From positions 62,001-126,000 of the forward strand of contig NZ_JAAFGZ010000003.1 in NCBI RefSeq assembly GCF_010365105.1: a DNA stretch of 64,000 nucleotides. The letters run 5' to 3'. The notes under the pieces were generated by a model that made no database searches, was not told the origin of the DNA, and worked only from the letters and a program-made list of their open reading frames with translations. Both the position numbers and the translations under genes were made by a program. Below are positions 46,450 through 56,302 of the stretch, piece after piece. This DNA is from Polaromonas sp. (GTDB lineage Bacteria; Pseudomonadota; Gammaproteobacteria; Burkholderiales; Burkholderiaceae_C). The stretch's first letter is position 1; every line of letters starts with the position of its first letter.

Positions 46450-47074
46450 GCATCAGCCCAATTTTTTGACTATTTGATTCAGGAACATATTGCTCAATAT
46501 AGCGTTCGAGTTGCGCTCCTACCTTCGGTTCAAACCGGCGCAAGTGATCAAGAACCCGAAGAGCTTCTTCCGGCGCCCCCAATGCCAGTTCAACATGTGC
46601 CAGCCGATACCAGCCGTGGGGAGCCATGGGTTGCAAAATCGTCGCCTGTTTCAGCGCATTCCTGGCTTCATGCAACCTGCCCTGCCTGATCAACGCCATT
46701 CCAAGGCCATACCAGGCCTGGTCCATGCCAGGACAGTGCTCAACGGCATTCTCAAAGGCAGGACTTGCCTCGTTATGGCACCCTATCTGCTGAAGAACAT
46801 AAGCCAGATTAAACCAGGCAGTTCCCAGTTGCAACTTAGAGCCCGGGATGCTGGTGAGTTTTTGCAGATTCACAACTGATTCATCCACCCGGTTGAGTTG
46901 CACCAGCACATGGGCGCGACTGGCAAGTGCATAGCGGTCTGCAGGCAAAAGTTTCAGCATCCGGTCGAACCGGCACAATGCCTTCGCATCCTTGCCAAGC
47001 ACAAGCAGCGCCAGCGCCTGCATTTTGAAAAAAATGTAGTCAAGATGCTGACGAAGTGCACGCATCACCTGCAT
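46433..47074 (-). CDS. TPR-repeat protein
   Basis: 213 aa of tetratricopeptide repeats, e.g. ALLVLGKDAKALCRFDRMLKLLPADRYALASRAHVLVQL, AWFNLAYVLQQIGCHNEASPAFENAVEHCPG, AWYGLGMALIRQGRLHEARNALKQATILQP and GWYRLAHVELALGAPEEALRVL: about five repeats. No signal peptide. The ATG at 47074 overlaps the end of the small membrane-protein gene; ATG 47065 directly abuts it (TGATG). Its 3' end overlaps the DUF4212 gene. Role with the symporter is unknown; a protein-interaction scaffold is likely. Confidence 0.85.
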   Translation of the reverse strand: MQVMRALRQHLDYIFFKMQALALLVLGKDAKALCRFDRMLKLLPADRYALASRAHVLVQLNRVDESVVNLQKLTSIPGSKLQLGTAWFNLAYVLQQIGCHNEASPAFENAVEHCPGMDQAWYGLGMALIRQGRLHEARNALKQATILQPMAPHGWYRLAHVELALGAPEEALRVLDHLRRFEPKVGAQLERYIEQYVPESNSQKIGLMHVNAR

Positions 47075-47361
47075 AAATTCACACCGATCTGCAGGCAGAT
47101 GCCAACCTTGGCAAGGCTTGCCGCGCACCAAACGAGCAGTAAAAGGAAAAAAGCAACCAACGGCAGATGGCGATCCATCACCAACCTGGGCGAAAGCCAG
47201 CGAGCCACCTGAATCCAGGGGCGCCCAAGCAACCGGAGAAAGACGTAGAAAGGATTGCCATTGCGGCTGGCGCCAGACAGGAAACCCAGCAGCCATTGGC
47301 CGCACAGCGCAAGAAGCGCAATTTCCGCAACCATTTTGCAGGCGGTGACCGCAGTCAACAT
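47065..47361 (-). CDS. Small membrane protein of unknown function
   Basis: 98 aa with two hydrophobic segments (VAEIALLALCGQWLLGFL; LPLVAFFLLLLVWCAASL) and a basic loop between them (PFYVFLRLLGRPWIQVARWLSPRLVMDRH). The FLRLLGRPW..ARWLSP stretch recalls YggT-type proteins and relatives in Burkholderiales. Stop and TPR start overlap (TGATG at about 47065), indicating translational coupling. Likely first gene of the membrane-TPR-DUF4212-symporter operon. Confidence 0.7.
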   Translation of the reverse strand: MLTAVTACKMVAEIALLALCGQWLLGFLSGASRNGNPFYVFLRLLGRPWIQVARWLSPRLVMDRHLPLVAFFLLLLVWCAASLAKVGICLQIGVNLCR

Positions 47362-47419
47362 GGCGTGCCGAAATTGAAAGAGCAGGACACTTCGATTGTC
47401 TGCTGACGAAGATGCATAT

Positions 47420-47475
47420 AACTGACGCAGCCCGCTGCACCCTTCAAAAGTTTTTTCCTTGTGCGGCGGGTTGAG
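47420..47475 (-). terminator. Possible terminator after ppsA
   Basis: Minus strand: CCCGCCGCAC can pair with GTGCAGCGGG around a long AT-rich loop. Loop size makes this weak. Confidence 0.3.
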
Positions 47476-47479
47476 AGGC

Positions 47480-49879
47480 TCAATCAGCCAGACGTTTCCA
47501 GGTCTCGATCACGGTATCAGGATTCAACGAGATTGAACCAATCCCCTGCTCCTTGAGCCATTGGGCAAAGTCCGCATGATCGCTGGGCCCCTGACCGCAA
47601 ATGCCCACATATTTCCCCTGCCGTTTGCATGCTGAAATTGCCAGGCTGAGCAGCGCCTTGACGGCCGGGTCTCGCTCGTCAAAGTCCTTGGCCAGAATCT
47701 CCAGACCCGAATCGCGGTCCAGACCCAGCGTCAGTTGTGTCAGGTCGTTCGACCCAATGGAAAAACCGTCAAAAAACTCCAGGAACTGGTCGGCCAGCAC
47801 CGCATTGCTCGGCACTTCACACATCATGATGATCCGCAGGCCTTTCTCGCCACGCTTGAGGCCATGCTCGGCCAGCAACTCCGTCACGGCCCTGGCCTGT
47901 CCCAGCGTACGGACGAACGGCACCATGACCTCGACATTCGTCAGGCCCATGTCGTTGCGAACTCGCCTCAGGGCTTCGCATTCCATGGCAAAGGCTTCGC
48001 GGAAATCGGTGCTGATGTAACGTGCGGCACCGCGAAAACCCAGCATTGGATTTTCTTCTTCTGGCTCATAGCGCGAGCCACCGATCAGCTTGCGGTATTC
48101 GTTGGACTTGAAGTCCGACAGCCGAACAATGACCGGCTTCGGCCAGAACGCCGCACCAATGGTGGCGATGCCTTCAGCCACCTTGTCAACATAAAACGCA
48201 CGCGGTGAAGCATGGCCGCGCGCCACGCTTTCCACCGCTTTTTTCAGATCTGGATCGACATTTGGATAGTCCAGAATCGCTTTTGGATGCACGCCAATGT
48301 TGTTGTTGATCACAAACTCCAGCCGCGCCAGACCCACGCCTTGGTTCGGAATCTGGCAGAAGTCAAACGCCAGTTGTGGGTTGCCCACATTCATCATGAT
48401 CTTGATGCCGATCGGTGGCATCTCGCCTCGCTCGACTTCCGTGATTTCGGTTTCCAGCAAGCCGTCGTAAATGGTGCCAGTGTCGCCTTCAGCGCAGCTC
48501 ACCGTCACCAGCATGCCATCCTTGAGTTGCCCGGTGGCATCACCGCAGCCCACGACGGCCGGGATGCCGAGTTCACGCGCGATGATCGCCGCGTGGCAGG
48601 TACGCCCGCCGCGGTTGGTGACAATGGCACTGGCGCGCTTCATCACCGGCTCCCAGTTGGGGTCGGTCATGTCGGTCACCAGCACATCGCCCGGACGAAC
48701 CTGGTCCATGTCCTTGATGTCATACACGATACGGACCGGGCCGGTGCCTATTTTCTGGCCAATCGCGCGGCCTTCGGCCAGCACGGTGCCGGTTCCCTTG
48801 AGCTTGTAGCGCTGCTCAGCCTTGCCCTTGGCCTGGCTTTTCACGGTTTCCGGACGCGCCTGCAAGATGTACAGCTCGCCGTCGGTGCCATCCTTGCCCC
48901 ATTCAATGTCCATCGGACGGCCGTAATGGTTTTCAATGATCACCGCATAGCGCGCCAGTTGCTCGACATCGGCGTCGGTCAGTGAAAAGCGATTGCGCAG
49001 TTCAATCGGCACATCGGTGGTCTTGACCAGCTTGCCACCGGATTTTTTCTCTTCCGCCGTGGTGAATTCCATCTGCAGCAACTTGGAGCCCAGGTTGCGG
49101 CGTATGACGGCGCGGTTTCCTGCATTGAGCATGGGCTTGTGGACATAAAACTCGTCCGGATTCACAGCGCCCTGCACCACCGTTTCTCCCAGGCCGTAGC
49201 TGGAAGTGATGAACACCACTTCCTCGAATCCGCTTTCGGTGTCGATGGTGAACATGACCCCGGCAGCGCCCAGGTCACTGCGCACCATGCGCTGTACGCC
49301 GGCAGAAAGGGCCACGTCCGCATGGGCAAAGCCCTGGTGGACGCGGTAGCTGATGGCCCGGTCGTTGTAGAGGGAAGCAAACACCTCTTTCATCTTGTGC
49401 AGCACATCCTCAATGCCGACCACGTTCAAAAAGGTTTCCTGCTGGCCGGCAAACGACGCATCCGGTAGGTCTTCTGCCGTGGCCGACGAACGCACGGCAA
49501 AGCTGGCCTGCGGGTTGCCGGTGCTCAGGCTCGCAAAGCTGCTTCGCACGGCTTGCTCGAATTCAGGGGGAAAGGGTTGAGCCTCGACCATTTGACGAAT
49601 CTGAGCACCGGCCTGGGCCAGCGCCCGCACATCTTCGGTATCAAGGGCGTCGAGCACGGCATTGATTTTTTCGTCAAGCCCGGCGTAGGCCAGAAACTCG
49701 CGAAAGGCATGCGCCGTGGTGGCAAAGCCGGTCGGCACCTGCACACCCTGCGGCCCGGTGGGCAGTTGCGAAATCATTTCGCCCAGGCTGGCATTCTTGC
49801 CGCCGACCGAATCGACATCGGTCATCCTCAGGTTTTCAAACGGCACAACCAAGGCGTTTGCGTCAAACAGGTTAGACAT
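47480..49879 (-). CDS. ppsA: Phosphoenolpyruvate synthase
   Basis: 799-aa enzyme that makes PEP from pyruvate and ATP with AMP and phosphate as products, the entry to gluconeogenesis. N-terminal ATP-binding domain ([25 protein letters not shown]), central phosphohistidine domain with the active His in [23 protein letters not shown] near residue 430, and C-terminal PEP-binding TIM barrel ([26 protein letters not shown]). Divergently placed from ppsR, which regulates it by reversible phosphorylation. Confidence 0.96.
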   Translation of the reverse strand: MSNLFDANALVVPFENLRMTDVDSVGGKNASLGEMISQLPTGPQGVQVPTGFATTAHAFREFLAYAGLDEKINAVLDALDTEDVRALAQAGAQIRQMVEAQPFPPEFEQAVRSSFASLSTGNPQASFAVRSSATAEDLPDASFAGQQETFLNVVGIEDVLHKMKEVFASLYNDRAISYRVHQGFAHADVALSAGVQRMVRSDLGAAGVMFTIDTESGFEEVVFITSSYGLGETVVQGAVNPDEFYVHKPMLNAGNRAVIRRNLGSKLLQMEFTTAEEKKSGGKLVKTTDVPIELRNRFSLTDADVEQLARYAVIIENHYGRPMDIEWGKDGTDGELYILQARPETVKSQAKGKAEQRYKLKGTGTVLAEGRAIGQKIGTGPVRIVYDIKDMDQVRPGDVLVTDMTDPNWEPVMKRASAIVTNRGGRTCHAAIIARELGIPAVVGCGDATGQLKDGMLVTVSCAEGDTGTIYDGLLETEITEVERGEMPPIGIKIMMNVGNPQLAFDFCQIPNQGVGLARLEFVINNNIGVHPKAILDYPNVDPDLKKAVESVARGHASPRAFYVDKVAEGIATIGAAFWPKPVIVRLSDFKSNEYRKLIGGSRYEPEEENPMLGFRGAARYISTDFREAFAMECEALRRVRNDMGLTNVEVMVPFVRTLGQARAVTELLAEHGLKRGEKGLRIIMMCEVPSNAVLADQFLEFFDGFSIGSNDLTQLTLGLDRDSGLEILAKDFDERDPAVKALLSLAISACKRQGKYVGICGQGPSDHADFAQWLKEQGIGSISLNPDTVIETWKRLAD

Positions 49880-50057
49880 AAAGATACTCCGGGAGGTTAA
49901 AAATCGGCGATACCGGTCCGGTGCAGCGTTTAACCTGGTTGTTCTTTTTAAGGGCTAATGCAGCGCAGCGAACCATAAACTGGATAATTGACCCGATTGT
50001 AGGGGGCTGCCACACGCCCTCCGTTCCTTCGCTTTTCATACGCCTGAATCGAGCATC

Positions 50058-50879
50058 ATGTCCAATCGCACCGTGTTTTTCATCTCCGACGGCACTGGCA
50101 TCACGGCTGAAACCTTTGGCAACGCCATCCTGGCCCAGTTCGAGATCAATCCTCGCCATGTCCGCCTGCCCTTCATCGACACCGTTGACAAGGCCCATCA
50201 GGCGATCCGGCATATCAACCACACGGGCGAGCTGGAAGGCAAGCGGCCCATTGTTTTCACAACGCTGGTGAACATGAACATCCTGGCCGTCATCAAGGCG
50301 CAATGCAACGGCATGCTGCTGGACATGTTTGGCATGTTTGTCGCCCCTTTAGAAAGTGAACTCGGTATCAAGTCAAACCATCGGGTTGGCCGCTTTTCGG
50401 ATGCCTCCAAGAGCAAAGCGTATGACGACCGAATCGAAGCGATCAATTTTTCGCTGGCACACGACGACGGCCAGAGTCATCGCGACCTGGCGGGTTCGGA
50501 CGTGATCCTGGTCGGGGTCAGCCGAAGCGGCAAAACCCCGACAACCTTGTACCTGGCCATGCAGTACGGCCTGAAAGCGTCGAACTACCCCTTGATCCCT
50601 GAAGACTTCGAGCGTCGGCAGTTGCCCCCTGCGCTGGTGCCCCATCGCAAAAAGATCTTTGGCCTGACAATCAACCCGGAGCGCCTGAGCCAAATACGCA
50701 ACGAGCGCCGCCCCAATTCAACCTATTCCAGCCTGGCCAACTGCCGCCATGAAATTCATGAGGCTGAGGCCATGATGCGGCGCGAAGGCATTCGCTGGCT
50801 GTCCACTACGACCAAATCCATCGAAGAAATTGCAACCACGATCCTGCAGGAAATCAAGCCGGAACGGCTGGAGTACTGA
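50058..50879 (+). CDS. ppsR: PEP synthetase regulatory protein (bifunctional kinase/pyrophosphorylase)
   Basis: 273-aa DUF299 protein that inactivates PEP synthase by ADP-dependent phosphorylation and reactivates it with phosphate. The P-loop-like motif [24 protein letters not shown] near residue 150, the N-terminal [19 protein letters not shown], and the C-terminal [18 protein letters not shown] are typical. Divergent from ppsA with about 180 bp between, the standard arrangement. Confidence 0.95.
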   Translation: MSNRTVFFISDGTGITAETFGNAILAQFEINPRHVRLPFIDTVDKAHQAIRHINHTGELEGKRPIVFTTLVNMNILAVIKAQCNGMLLDMFGMFVAPLESELGIKSNHRVGRFSDASKSKAYDDRIEAINFSLAHDDGQSHRDLAGSDVILVGVSRSGKTPTTLYLAMQYGLKASNYPLIPEDFERRQLPPALVPHRKKIFGLTINPERLSQIRNERRPNSTYSSLANCRHEIHEAEAMMRREGIRWLSTTTKSIEEIATTILQEIKPERLEY

Positions 50880-50913
50880 TTCTTCGGCTTGTCCGTTGCC
50901 TGGATTGAGGAAT

Positions 50914-50955
50914 TACTATCATTTAGATAGCCGCTAATGCTCACCCCTATTGCGC
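50914..50955 (+). repeat. Short palindromic repeat (family A) after ppsR
   Basis: TTACTATCATTTAGATAGCC, then GCTAATGCTCACCCCTATTGC: intergenic family-A copy, 35 bp after the ppsR stop codon. Confidence 0.55.
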
Positions 50956-51067
50956 AAACAACCATTTTTACTTAAAAATTTGGATTTATTCTGCGGTTAC
51001 GCTGGGCACCCTTAACGGCACCACGCCCGAGACCTCGATGACGAAATAGGAAGCGCCAATTCATTAA

Positions 51068-51082
51068 ATAGCAAAAAACTAT
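51068..51082. promoter_or_regulatory. Candidate OxyR half-site before ahpC
   Basis: ATAG-N7-CTAT (ATAGCAAAAAACTAT), exactly the conserved half of the OxyR consensus, 73 bp upstream of the ahpC start. The next half, seven bases on, keeps little of the consensus (ATTT..AGAC). Confidence 0.55.
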
Positions 51083-51154
51083 TTTATTTATTTTTTAGCA
51101 AGACATAAACTATCGTCTGAGTCAGATTTTCAACCCACCCGAAGGAAGCAAGCC

Positions 51155-51727
51155 ATGTCCCTGATCAATACCGAAATCATCCCTTTCAAAGCCACTGCTT
51201 ATCACAATGGCAAGTTCGTTCCTGTCAGCAATGACAACTTCAAGGGCAAATGGTCCGTCGTGGTGTTTTACCCGGCTGACTTCACCTTTGTCTGCCCCAC
51301 TGAACTGGGTGACCTGGCCGACCACTACGCTGAATTCCAGAAATTGGGCGTTGAAGTTTACGGCGTGTCCACTGATACCCACTTCACCCATAAGGCCTGG
51401 CACGACACTTCAGAAACCATCGGCAAGGTCCAGTATCCGCTGATCGGCGACCCGAGCGGTAAGCTGACGCGTGCGTTCCAAGTCATGATTGAAGAAGGCG
51501 AAGACGCTGGACTGGCCTACCGCGGCACCTTCGTGATTGATCCCGAAGGCAAGATCAAGACCATCGAAGTTCATGACAACGGAATTGGCCGCGACGCCGC
51601 CGAATTGCTGCGCCGCGTGAAAGCTGCTCAATACGTGGCATCCCACCCCGGTGAAGTCTGCCCTGCCAAGTGGACCGAAGGCGCCGAAACGCTGAAGCCT
51701 TCTTTCGACCTGGTCGGCAAGATCTAA
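51155..51727 (+). CDS. ahpC: Alkyl hydroperoxide reductase AhpC (peroxiredoxin)
   Basis: 190-aa typical 2-Cys peroxiredoxin. Peroxidatic Cys47 in [11 protein letters not shown] and resolving Cys near residue 169 in [10 protein letters not shown]. It reduces hydrogen peroxide and organic hydroperoxides, using AhpF for electrons. SD GAAGGAAG precedes the ATG. A terminator-like hairpin after the stop probably sets a higher AhpC than AhpF yield. Confidence 0.96.
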   Translation: MSLINTEIIPFKATAYHNGKFVPVSNDNFKGKWSVVVFYPADFTFVCPTELGDLADHYAEFQKLGVEVYGVSTDTHFTHKAWHDTSETIGKVQYPLIGDPSGKLTRAFQVMIEEGEDAGLAYRGTFVIDPEGKIKTIEVHDNGIGRDAAELLRRVKAAQYVASHPGEVCPAKWTEGAETLKPSFDLVGKI

Positions 51728-51746
51728 AAAGCTGAGCTTGCGCCAC

Positions 51747-51779
51747 AGCCCGGGCGCAATTGCTCCCGGGCTTTTTTTG
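51747..51779 (+). terminator. Terminator/attenuator between ahpC and ahpF
   Basis: AGCCCGGG and CCCGGGCT flank a GCGCAATTGCT-type loop, followed by seven T residues. Partial read-through to ahpF is inferred. Confidence 0.85.
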
Positions 51780-51810
51780 TCCCAAATTTCCATTTGAAAG
51801 CAAGTCCACC

Positions 51811-53409
51811 ATGCTCGACGCCAGCACAAAAGCCCAGCTGAAAAGCTACCTCGAACGCGCCACGGCACCGATCGAAATCGTTGCATCACTTGACGACAGC
51901 AAGGCGTCGAGCGAGTTGCTGTCGCTGCTCAGGGACATTAGCGATGTATCGGCACTGGTCAGTGTCAGCGAAAGCTCGAGCGACAATCACCGCAAGCCGT
52001 CGTTCTCCATCAATCGCCCCGGCGAAAATCACGGTCCGCGCTTTGCCGGCCTGCCAATGGGACACGAGTTCACTTCGCTGATCCTGGCCCTGCTGCAAAT
52101 TGGCGGCTACCCGCCCAAGGTGGATGAAGCGATCCTGGAACAGATTCGCGCACTTGATGGAGACTTCAAGTTCGAAATTTATGTCTCGCTGACCTGCCAC
52201 AGTTGCCCCGACGTGGTGCAGGCACTCAACCTGATGGCCGTCCAGAACCCGCGCATCACGAACACCATGATTGATGGCGCCCTGTTTCAGGACGAGGTTA
52301 AGGAACGCCAAATCATGGCGGTTCCCACCGTGTACCTCAATGGGACCGAGTTCAGCCAGGGCCGCATGAGCCTGGAAGAAATACTGGCCAAGATCGACAC
52401 CAGCGGTATCGACCGTGAAGCGAAAAAAATCTCGGCCAAGGCGCCGTTTGACGTTCTCATCGTTGGTGGCGGCCCGGCCGGTGCTGCTGCAGCGGTGTAC
52501 GCAGCACGAAAGGGCATTCGCACGGGCGTGGTGTCGGAACACTTTGGCGGTCAGGTGCTTGACACCCTGGGCATCGAAAATTTCATTTCGATCCAGCATA
52601 CCGAAGGCCCTCAATTTGCTGTCGCGCTTGAGCAGCATGTCCGTGATTACGATGTCGATATCATGAATCTGCAGCGCGCCAAGGCGCTGGTCACCCAAGC
52701 CGGTCCAGGCAAGAACATGATCGAGATCCAGCTCGAAAGCGGCGCATCACTTCAGGCCAGATCGGTCATCATTTCTACCGGCGCACGGTGGCGCAATATC
52801 AACGTGCCCGGCGAGCATGAATACAAGAACAAGGGCGTCGCCTATTGCCCGCACTGCGACGGCCCTCTATTTAAGGGAAAGCGCGTGGCGGTCATCGGAG
52901 GCGGCAATTCAGGCGTCGAGGCGGCCATCGACCTGGCAGGCATCGTCGGACATGTCACGTTGATCGAATTCGACAGGGTGCTTCGCGCAGATGACGTGTT
53001 GCAGCGCAAGTTGCACAGCCTTCAGAACGTCACCGTGTTCACGCATGCCCAGACGACTGAAATTACAGGTGACAGCCAGAAAGTCAACGGGCTTGTGTAC
53101 AAGGACCGATCTACTGGCGAATCACACAAAGTAGAACTTGAGGGCGTGTTTATTCAGATTGGCCTGGTTCCCAACACCGACTGGCTCAAGGGAACGGTTG
53201 AGCTTTCAAAGCATGGCGAAATCGTGGTTGACGCAAGGGGCCAGACTTCATTGCCAGAGGTTTTTGCAGCAGGCGATGCAACCACCGTACCCTTCAAGCA
53301 GATCATCATTGCAGCCGGTGATGGCGCCAAGGCAGCATTGAGCGCTTTTGACCACCTGATCCGGACATCGGCGCCTGTGGTCGAACTGGAGCCGGTTCTG
53401 GCAGAATGA
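51811..53409 (+). CDS. ahpF: Alkyl hydroperoxide reductase subunit F (AhpF)
   Basis: 532-aa flavoprotein disulfide reductase for AhpC. The N-terminal thioredoxin-like domain has Cys129 and Cys132 ([11 protein letters not shown]); FAD site [21 protein letters not shown] near residue 220; redox-active CPHCDGP; NADH site [20 protein letters not shown]-terminal [15 protein letters not shown]. The ATG at 51811 is chosen; the longer frame to 51760 overlaps the ahpC terminator. Confidence 0.96.
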   Translation: MLDASTKAQLKSYLERATAPIEIVASLDDSKASSELLSLLRDISDVSALVSVSESSSDNHRKPSFSINRPGENHGPRFAGLPMGHEFTSLILALLQIGGYPPKVDEAILEQIRALDGDFKFEIYVSLTCHSCPDVVQALNLMAVQNPRITNTMIDGALFQDEVKERQIMAVPTVYLNGTEFSQGRMSLEEILAKIDTSGIDREAKKISAKAPFDVLIVGGGPAGAAAAVYAARKGIRTGVVSEHFGGQVLDTLGIENFISIQHTEGPQFAVALEQHVRDYDVDIMNLQRAKALVTQAGPGKNMIEIQLESGASLQARSVIISTGARWRNINVPGEHEYKNKGVAYCPHCDGPLFKGKRVAVIGGGNSGVEAAIDLAGIVGHVTLIEFDRVLRADDVLQRKLHSLQNVTVFTHAQTTEITGDSQKVNGLVYKDRSTGESHKVELEGVFIQIGLVPNTDWLKGTVELSKHGEIVVDARGQTSLPEVFAAGDATTVPFKQIIIAAGDGAKAALSAFDHLIRTSAPVVELEPVLAE

Positions 53410-53489
53410 TTTGCATAGACGGGAAAGACGGCAACGCATGACACTGCAAGAATGGCCATGCGCAACTATCCAATAGTAAAGAATTTACT

Positions 53490-53518
53490 GTGGGTAAATT
53501 TTTAAAAAATTTACCCAC
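53490..53518. terminator. Symmetrical hairpin between ahpF and tRNA-Asn
   Basis: GTGGGTAAATTT, loop TTAAA, AAATTTACCCAC: 12-base arms. AT-rich ends could terminate on either strand, but the T run is part of the stem. Confidence 0.5.
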
Positions 53519-53563
53519 ATGTCATCCGTACTTTACTTCGCACCAGACAATCGCCAGCGATAG

Positions 53564-53598
53564 AAAAAAAAGCCTGCTATTTTTAAAATAGCAGGCAT
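53564..53598 (-). terminator. Terminator of tRNA-Asn transcript
   Basis: Minus strand: TGCCTGCTATTTT pairs with AAAATAGCAGGC and is followed by eight T residues, about 20 bp after the tRNA 3' end. Confidence 0.88.
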
Positions 53599-53619
53599 TT
53601 CAATGCGGTTAAGCTTGTT

Positions 53620-53695
53620 TGGCTCCTCAACCTGGGCTCGAACCAGGGACCTACGGATTAACAGTCCGGCGCTCTACCAACTGAGCTATTGAGGA
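53620..53695 (-). tRNA. tRNA-Asn (GTT)
   Basis: 76 nt with encoded CCA. Acceptor stem TCCTCAA/TTGAGGA, D arm AGCTCAGTTGGTAGAGC, anticodon arm CGGACTGTTAATCCG with anticodon GTT, T arm CCTGGTTCGAGCCCAGG. A terminator follows. Confidence 0.96.
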
Positions 53696-53928
53696 ATCTA
53701 GCCTCAAATTATAGCGTCAAATTTCAGAGCTTTTGAGAATGTCTTCGTTTCGGCAATGTTTTTAGGTCAACATGACCGAAACCATCTATAGATGGCGGCA
53801 GGTAGGAAGGCAAACAGCAATTTATCGAGCAATCCGACAATTACCGGGGTCAAGCGTGCGTAAGACGACCTACGATTGCACGTGCATCCATACTGTCAGT
53901 CTTGCCCATTACCCACGCGGAAAATTTC

Positions 53929-55158
53929 ATGATCAAAACATCAACGGATAAAAATAAAATCAAATTTCTTCTTTTGGAAGGCATTCATCCATCGGCCATT
54001 GATGTGCTGAAGGCAGCGGGCTACACGCAGATCGAAAGCCTGGCCGGTGCCATGCCCGACGACGAACTCAAGCGCAAGATTGCGGATGTCCATTTTGTCG
54101 GCATCCGATCACGCACACAACTGACTTCAGATGTGTTTGCCCATGCGTCGAAACTTGCAGCAGTCGGCTGCTTTTGTATTGGCACCAACCAGGTCGACCT
54201 GATAGCAGCACGCGAACGCGGCATTGCAGTATTCAATGCGCCCTTCTCCAATACCCGCTCGGTTGCTGAACTGGTGCTGGCAGAAGCTATCTTGCTGCTA
54301 CGCGGGGTTCCTGAAAAAAGTGCTGTCGCACACCGGGGCGGCTGGCTCAAGTCTGCCGAAAATGCTTACGAGATTCGCGGCAAGACCCTGGGCATCGTGG
54401 GGTACGGGTCGATTGGCACGCAACTGTCGGTGTTGGCCGAGGGACTTGGCATGCGCGTAGTGTTTTTCGATGTAGTCACCAAACTGCCTCTCGGCAATGC
54501 ACACCAGGTGGGCAGCCTGAAAGATCTATTGGCGCAGTCTGATGTCGTTACCCTGCATGTTCCGGAAACGCAGGCAACACAATGGATGATTGGCGCTACC
54601 CAGCTTGCTGAAATGAAACCGGGCAGCGTGCTGATCAATGCCTCACGAGGAACAGTCGTTGCGATTGAACCGCTTGCCGAAGCCTTGCGACAGAAAAAAC
54701 TGCTTGGAGCTGCGATCGATGTATTTCCAGTCGAACCGCGCAGCAACAAGGACATGTTCGAATCACCCTTGCGCGGCCTGGACAATGTCATCCTGACGCC
54801 GCACGTTGGTGGTTCAACGATGGAGGCGCAAGCCAACATTGGTATCGAGGTTGCCGAAAAACTGGTGAAATACAGTGACAACGGCACGTCAACATCTTCC
54901 GTCAATTTTCCCGAAGTGGCCTTGCCCGCCCATCCTGGCAAACACCGTTTGCTGCATATTCACCGCAATGTACCGGGTGTGCTGTCCGAAATCAATCGCG
55001 TATTTTCCGATAACCACATCAACATCGCTTCCCAGTACTTGCAGACCAATGATGCGGTCGGTTACGTTGTCATTGATATTGATGCAACGCATTCCGACAT
55101 GGCACTTGCCAAGCTGGCAAATGTCCCAGGAACCATTCGCAGTCGCGTTCTTTTCTAG
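53929..55158 (+). CDS. serA: D-3-phosphoglycerate dehydrogenase
   Basis: 409-aa first enzyme of serine synthesis. NAD-binding GKTLGIVGYGSIGTQLSVLAEGLGM near residue 145; catalytic region INASRGTVVAIEPLAEAL and the His in LTPHVGGSTMEAQANIG; the C-terminal ACT regulatory domain (LLHIHRNVPGVLSEINRVFSDNHINIASQYL) is the site of serine feedback. The ATG at 53929 has GCGGAAAA upstream; a TTG at 53902 is unlikely. The IS630-family element begins at the last base of its TAG stop; the pre-insertion site also reads TAG, so the protein is intact. Confidence 0.94.
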   Translation: MIKTSTDKNKIKFLLLEGIHPSAIDVLKAAGYTQIESLAGAMPDDELKRKIADVHFVGIRSRTQLTSDVFAHASKLAAVGCFCIGTNQVDLIAARERGIAVFNAPFSNTRSVAELVLAEAILLLRGVPEKSAVAHRGGWLKSAENAYEIRGKTLGIVGYGSIGTQLSVLAEGLGMRVVFFDVVTKLPLGNAHQVGSLKDLLAQSDVVTLHVPETQATQWMIGATQLAEMKPGSVLINASRGTVVAIEPLAEALRQKKLLGAAIDVFPVEPRSNKDMFESPLRGLDNVILTPHVGGSTMEAQANIGIEVAEKLVKYSDNGTSTSSVNFPEVALPAHPGKHRLLHIHRNVPGVLSEINRVFSDNHINIASQYLQTNDAVGYVVIDIDATHSDMALAKLANVPGTIRSRVLF

Positions 55159-56202
55159 AGCGTATCCGCTCTAACTATCAAAGACTGTGAAGGAACCGGG
55201 CCGAATAAAGTGGGATCGAAGCCAAATTTGGAGGTGCAAATCATGCCCTGGCAACGAGGAAAAGCGTATGCGAAGGATCTGCGTGAGCGGGTATTTGCGG
55301 CAACGGGCACTCTTGGGCAGATGGCTGTTCGATTTGGCGTGAGTGCGTCATATGTGTCGCGAGTGCGTTCGCGCCACAGCCGACTGGTCCAGGCCAGCCC
55401 AGGGGTTCAAGGCAACCACATGCCGCTGCGTCTGGGGCCGTTCAAGCCCGATTTGCTCAAGCAAGTTGCCTTGGCGTCCGAGCAGACGCTGGCTCAACTT
55501 TGCCAGTAGGTCAAAGCCGAGCACGGCATTGCCGTGGGAACAAGGGCGATGTGCAAGACGTTGGCCCGGTTCGGGCTGACGCTAAAAAAAAGACGCTCTA
55601 TGCCCGCGAGCAGCAGCGCCCCGACGTTGCACAGGCGCGAGCGGCCTGGAAGTCCGAGCAGCCCGTGATGCAGGCGGGGCGGTTGATCTTTCTTGATGAA
55701 ACGTGGGCCACCACCAGCATGACGCCCACCTGGGGCCGCTCGCCAAGAGGCGCGCGCTGTGTGGGCTATGCCCCTCAAGGCCACTGGCACACCACGACGT
55801 TTGTCTGCGCGTTGAGTGTCCGGGGACTCCTGGCGCCCTTGGTGCTTGCCGGCCCATCAACGGCAATGCCTTTGTAGCCTGGATTGAGCAATTCCTTGCG
55901 CCCGAGTTGCGGGCCGGGGACACCGTGGTGATGGACAACCTGAGCTCTCACAAAGTCGCCAGAGTCCAGGCAGCCATTGAAGCGGCAGGCGCGACGCTAC
56001 GCTAACTGCCGCCCTACAGCCCGGACCTCAACCCGATCGAGCAAAGCTTTTCCAAGCTCAAGACCTTGCTGCGCAAAGCTCAGGCACGCACGCTCCAAGC
56101 ACTGTGGAGCGCCGTTGGCGCCTTGCTGGACCTTTTTGGCCCTAGCGAATGCGAGCGCTACATTCGCCATTGCGGCTATTGCCAGTTAGGGTGAAACCGC
56201 TC
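55158..56202 (+). mobile_element. Degenerate IS630-family insertion sequence
   Basis: About 1045 bp. The ends are imperfect inverted repeats: GAGCGTATCCGCTCTAAC on the left, and GAGCGGTTTCACCCTAAC read inward from the right. Each end is flanked by TA (55156-55157 and 56203-56204), the target duplication expected for IS630 elements. It lies directly after the serA stop. The transposase is inactivated by several lesions. Confidence 0.82.
55243..56194 (+). pseudogene. IS630-family transposase, broken
   Basis: Reading across three frames restores an IS630 DDE transposase: MPWQRGKAYAKDLRERVFAA with an N-terminal HTH, then RLIFLDETWATTSM (first Asp), VVMDNLSSHKV (second Asp) and LPPYSPDLNPIEQSFSKLK (Glu). 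Lesions: TAG at 55507-55509, a frame change at A8 (55584-55591) that could be a programmed slippery site, a one-base loss near 55853 (GGCCCATC for GGCCCCATC), and TAA at 56003-56005. SD GGAGG precedes the start. Not able to encode active transposase. Confidence 0.85.
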
Positions 56203-56302
56203 TAGCATTGCGCGTCATCGACACCCAAAACCGAATCTTGGAAAATTACAGAAAATAAGTTGCTTTATCCGATCAATGCGCCAAGCCGCACAGTCAGATC
56301 AA

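Noticed and set aside
53902..53928. Upstream TTG start for serA
   Set aside because: The ATG at 53929 has a better ribosome site and gives the normal E. coli-like length.
53620..56202. tRNA-Asn as attachment site of a genomic island
   Set aside because: No integrase gene and no repeated 3' tRNA end was found; the only mobile element is an IS630 that targets TA.
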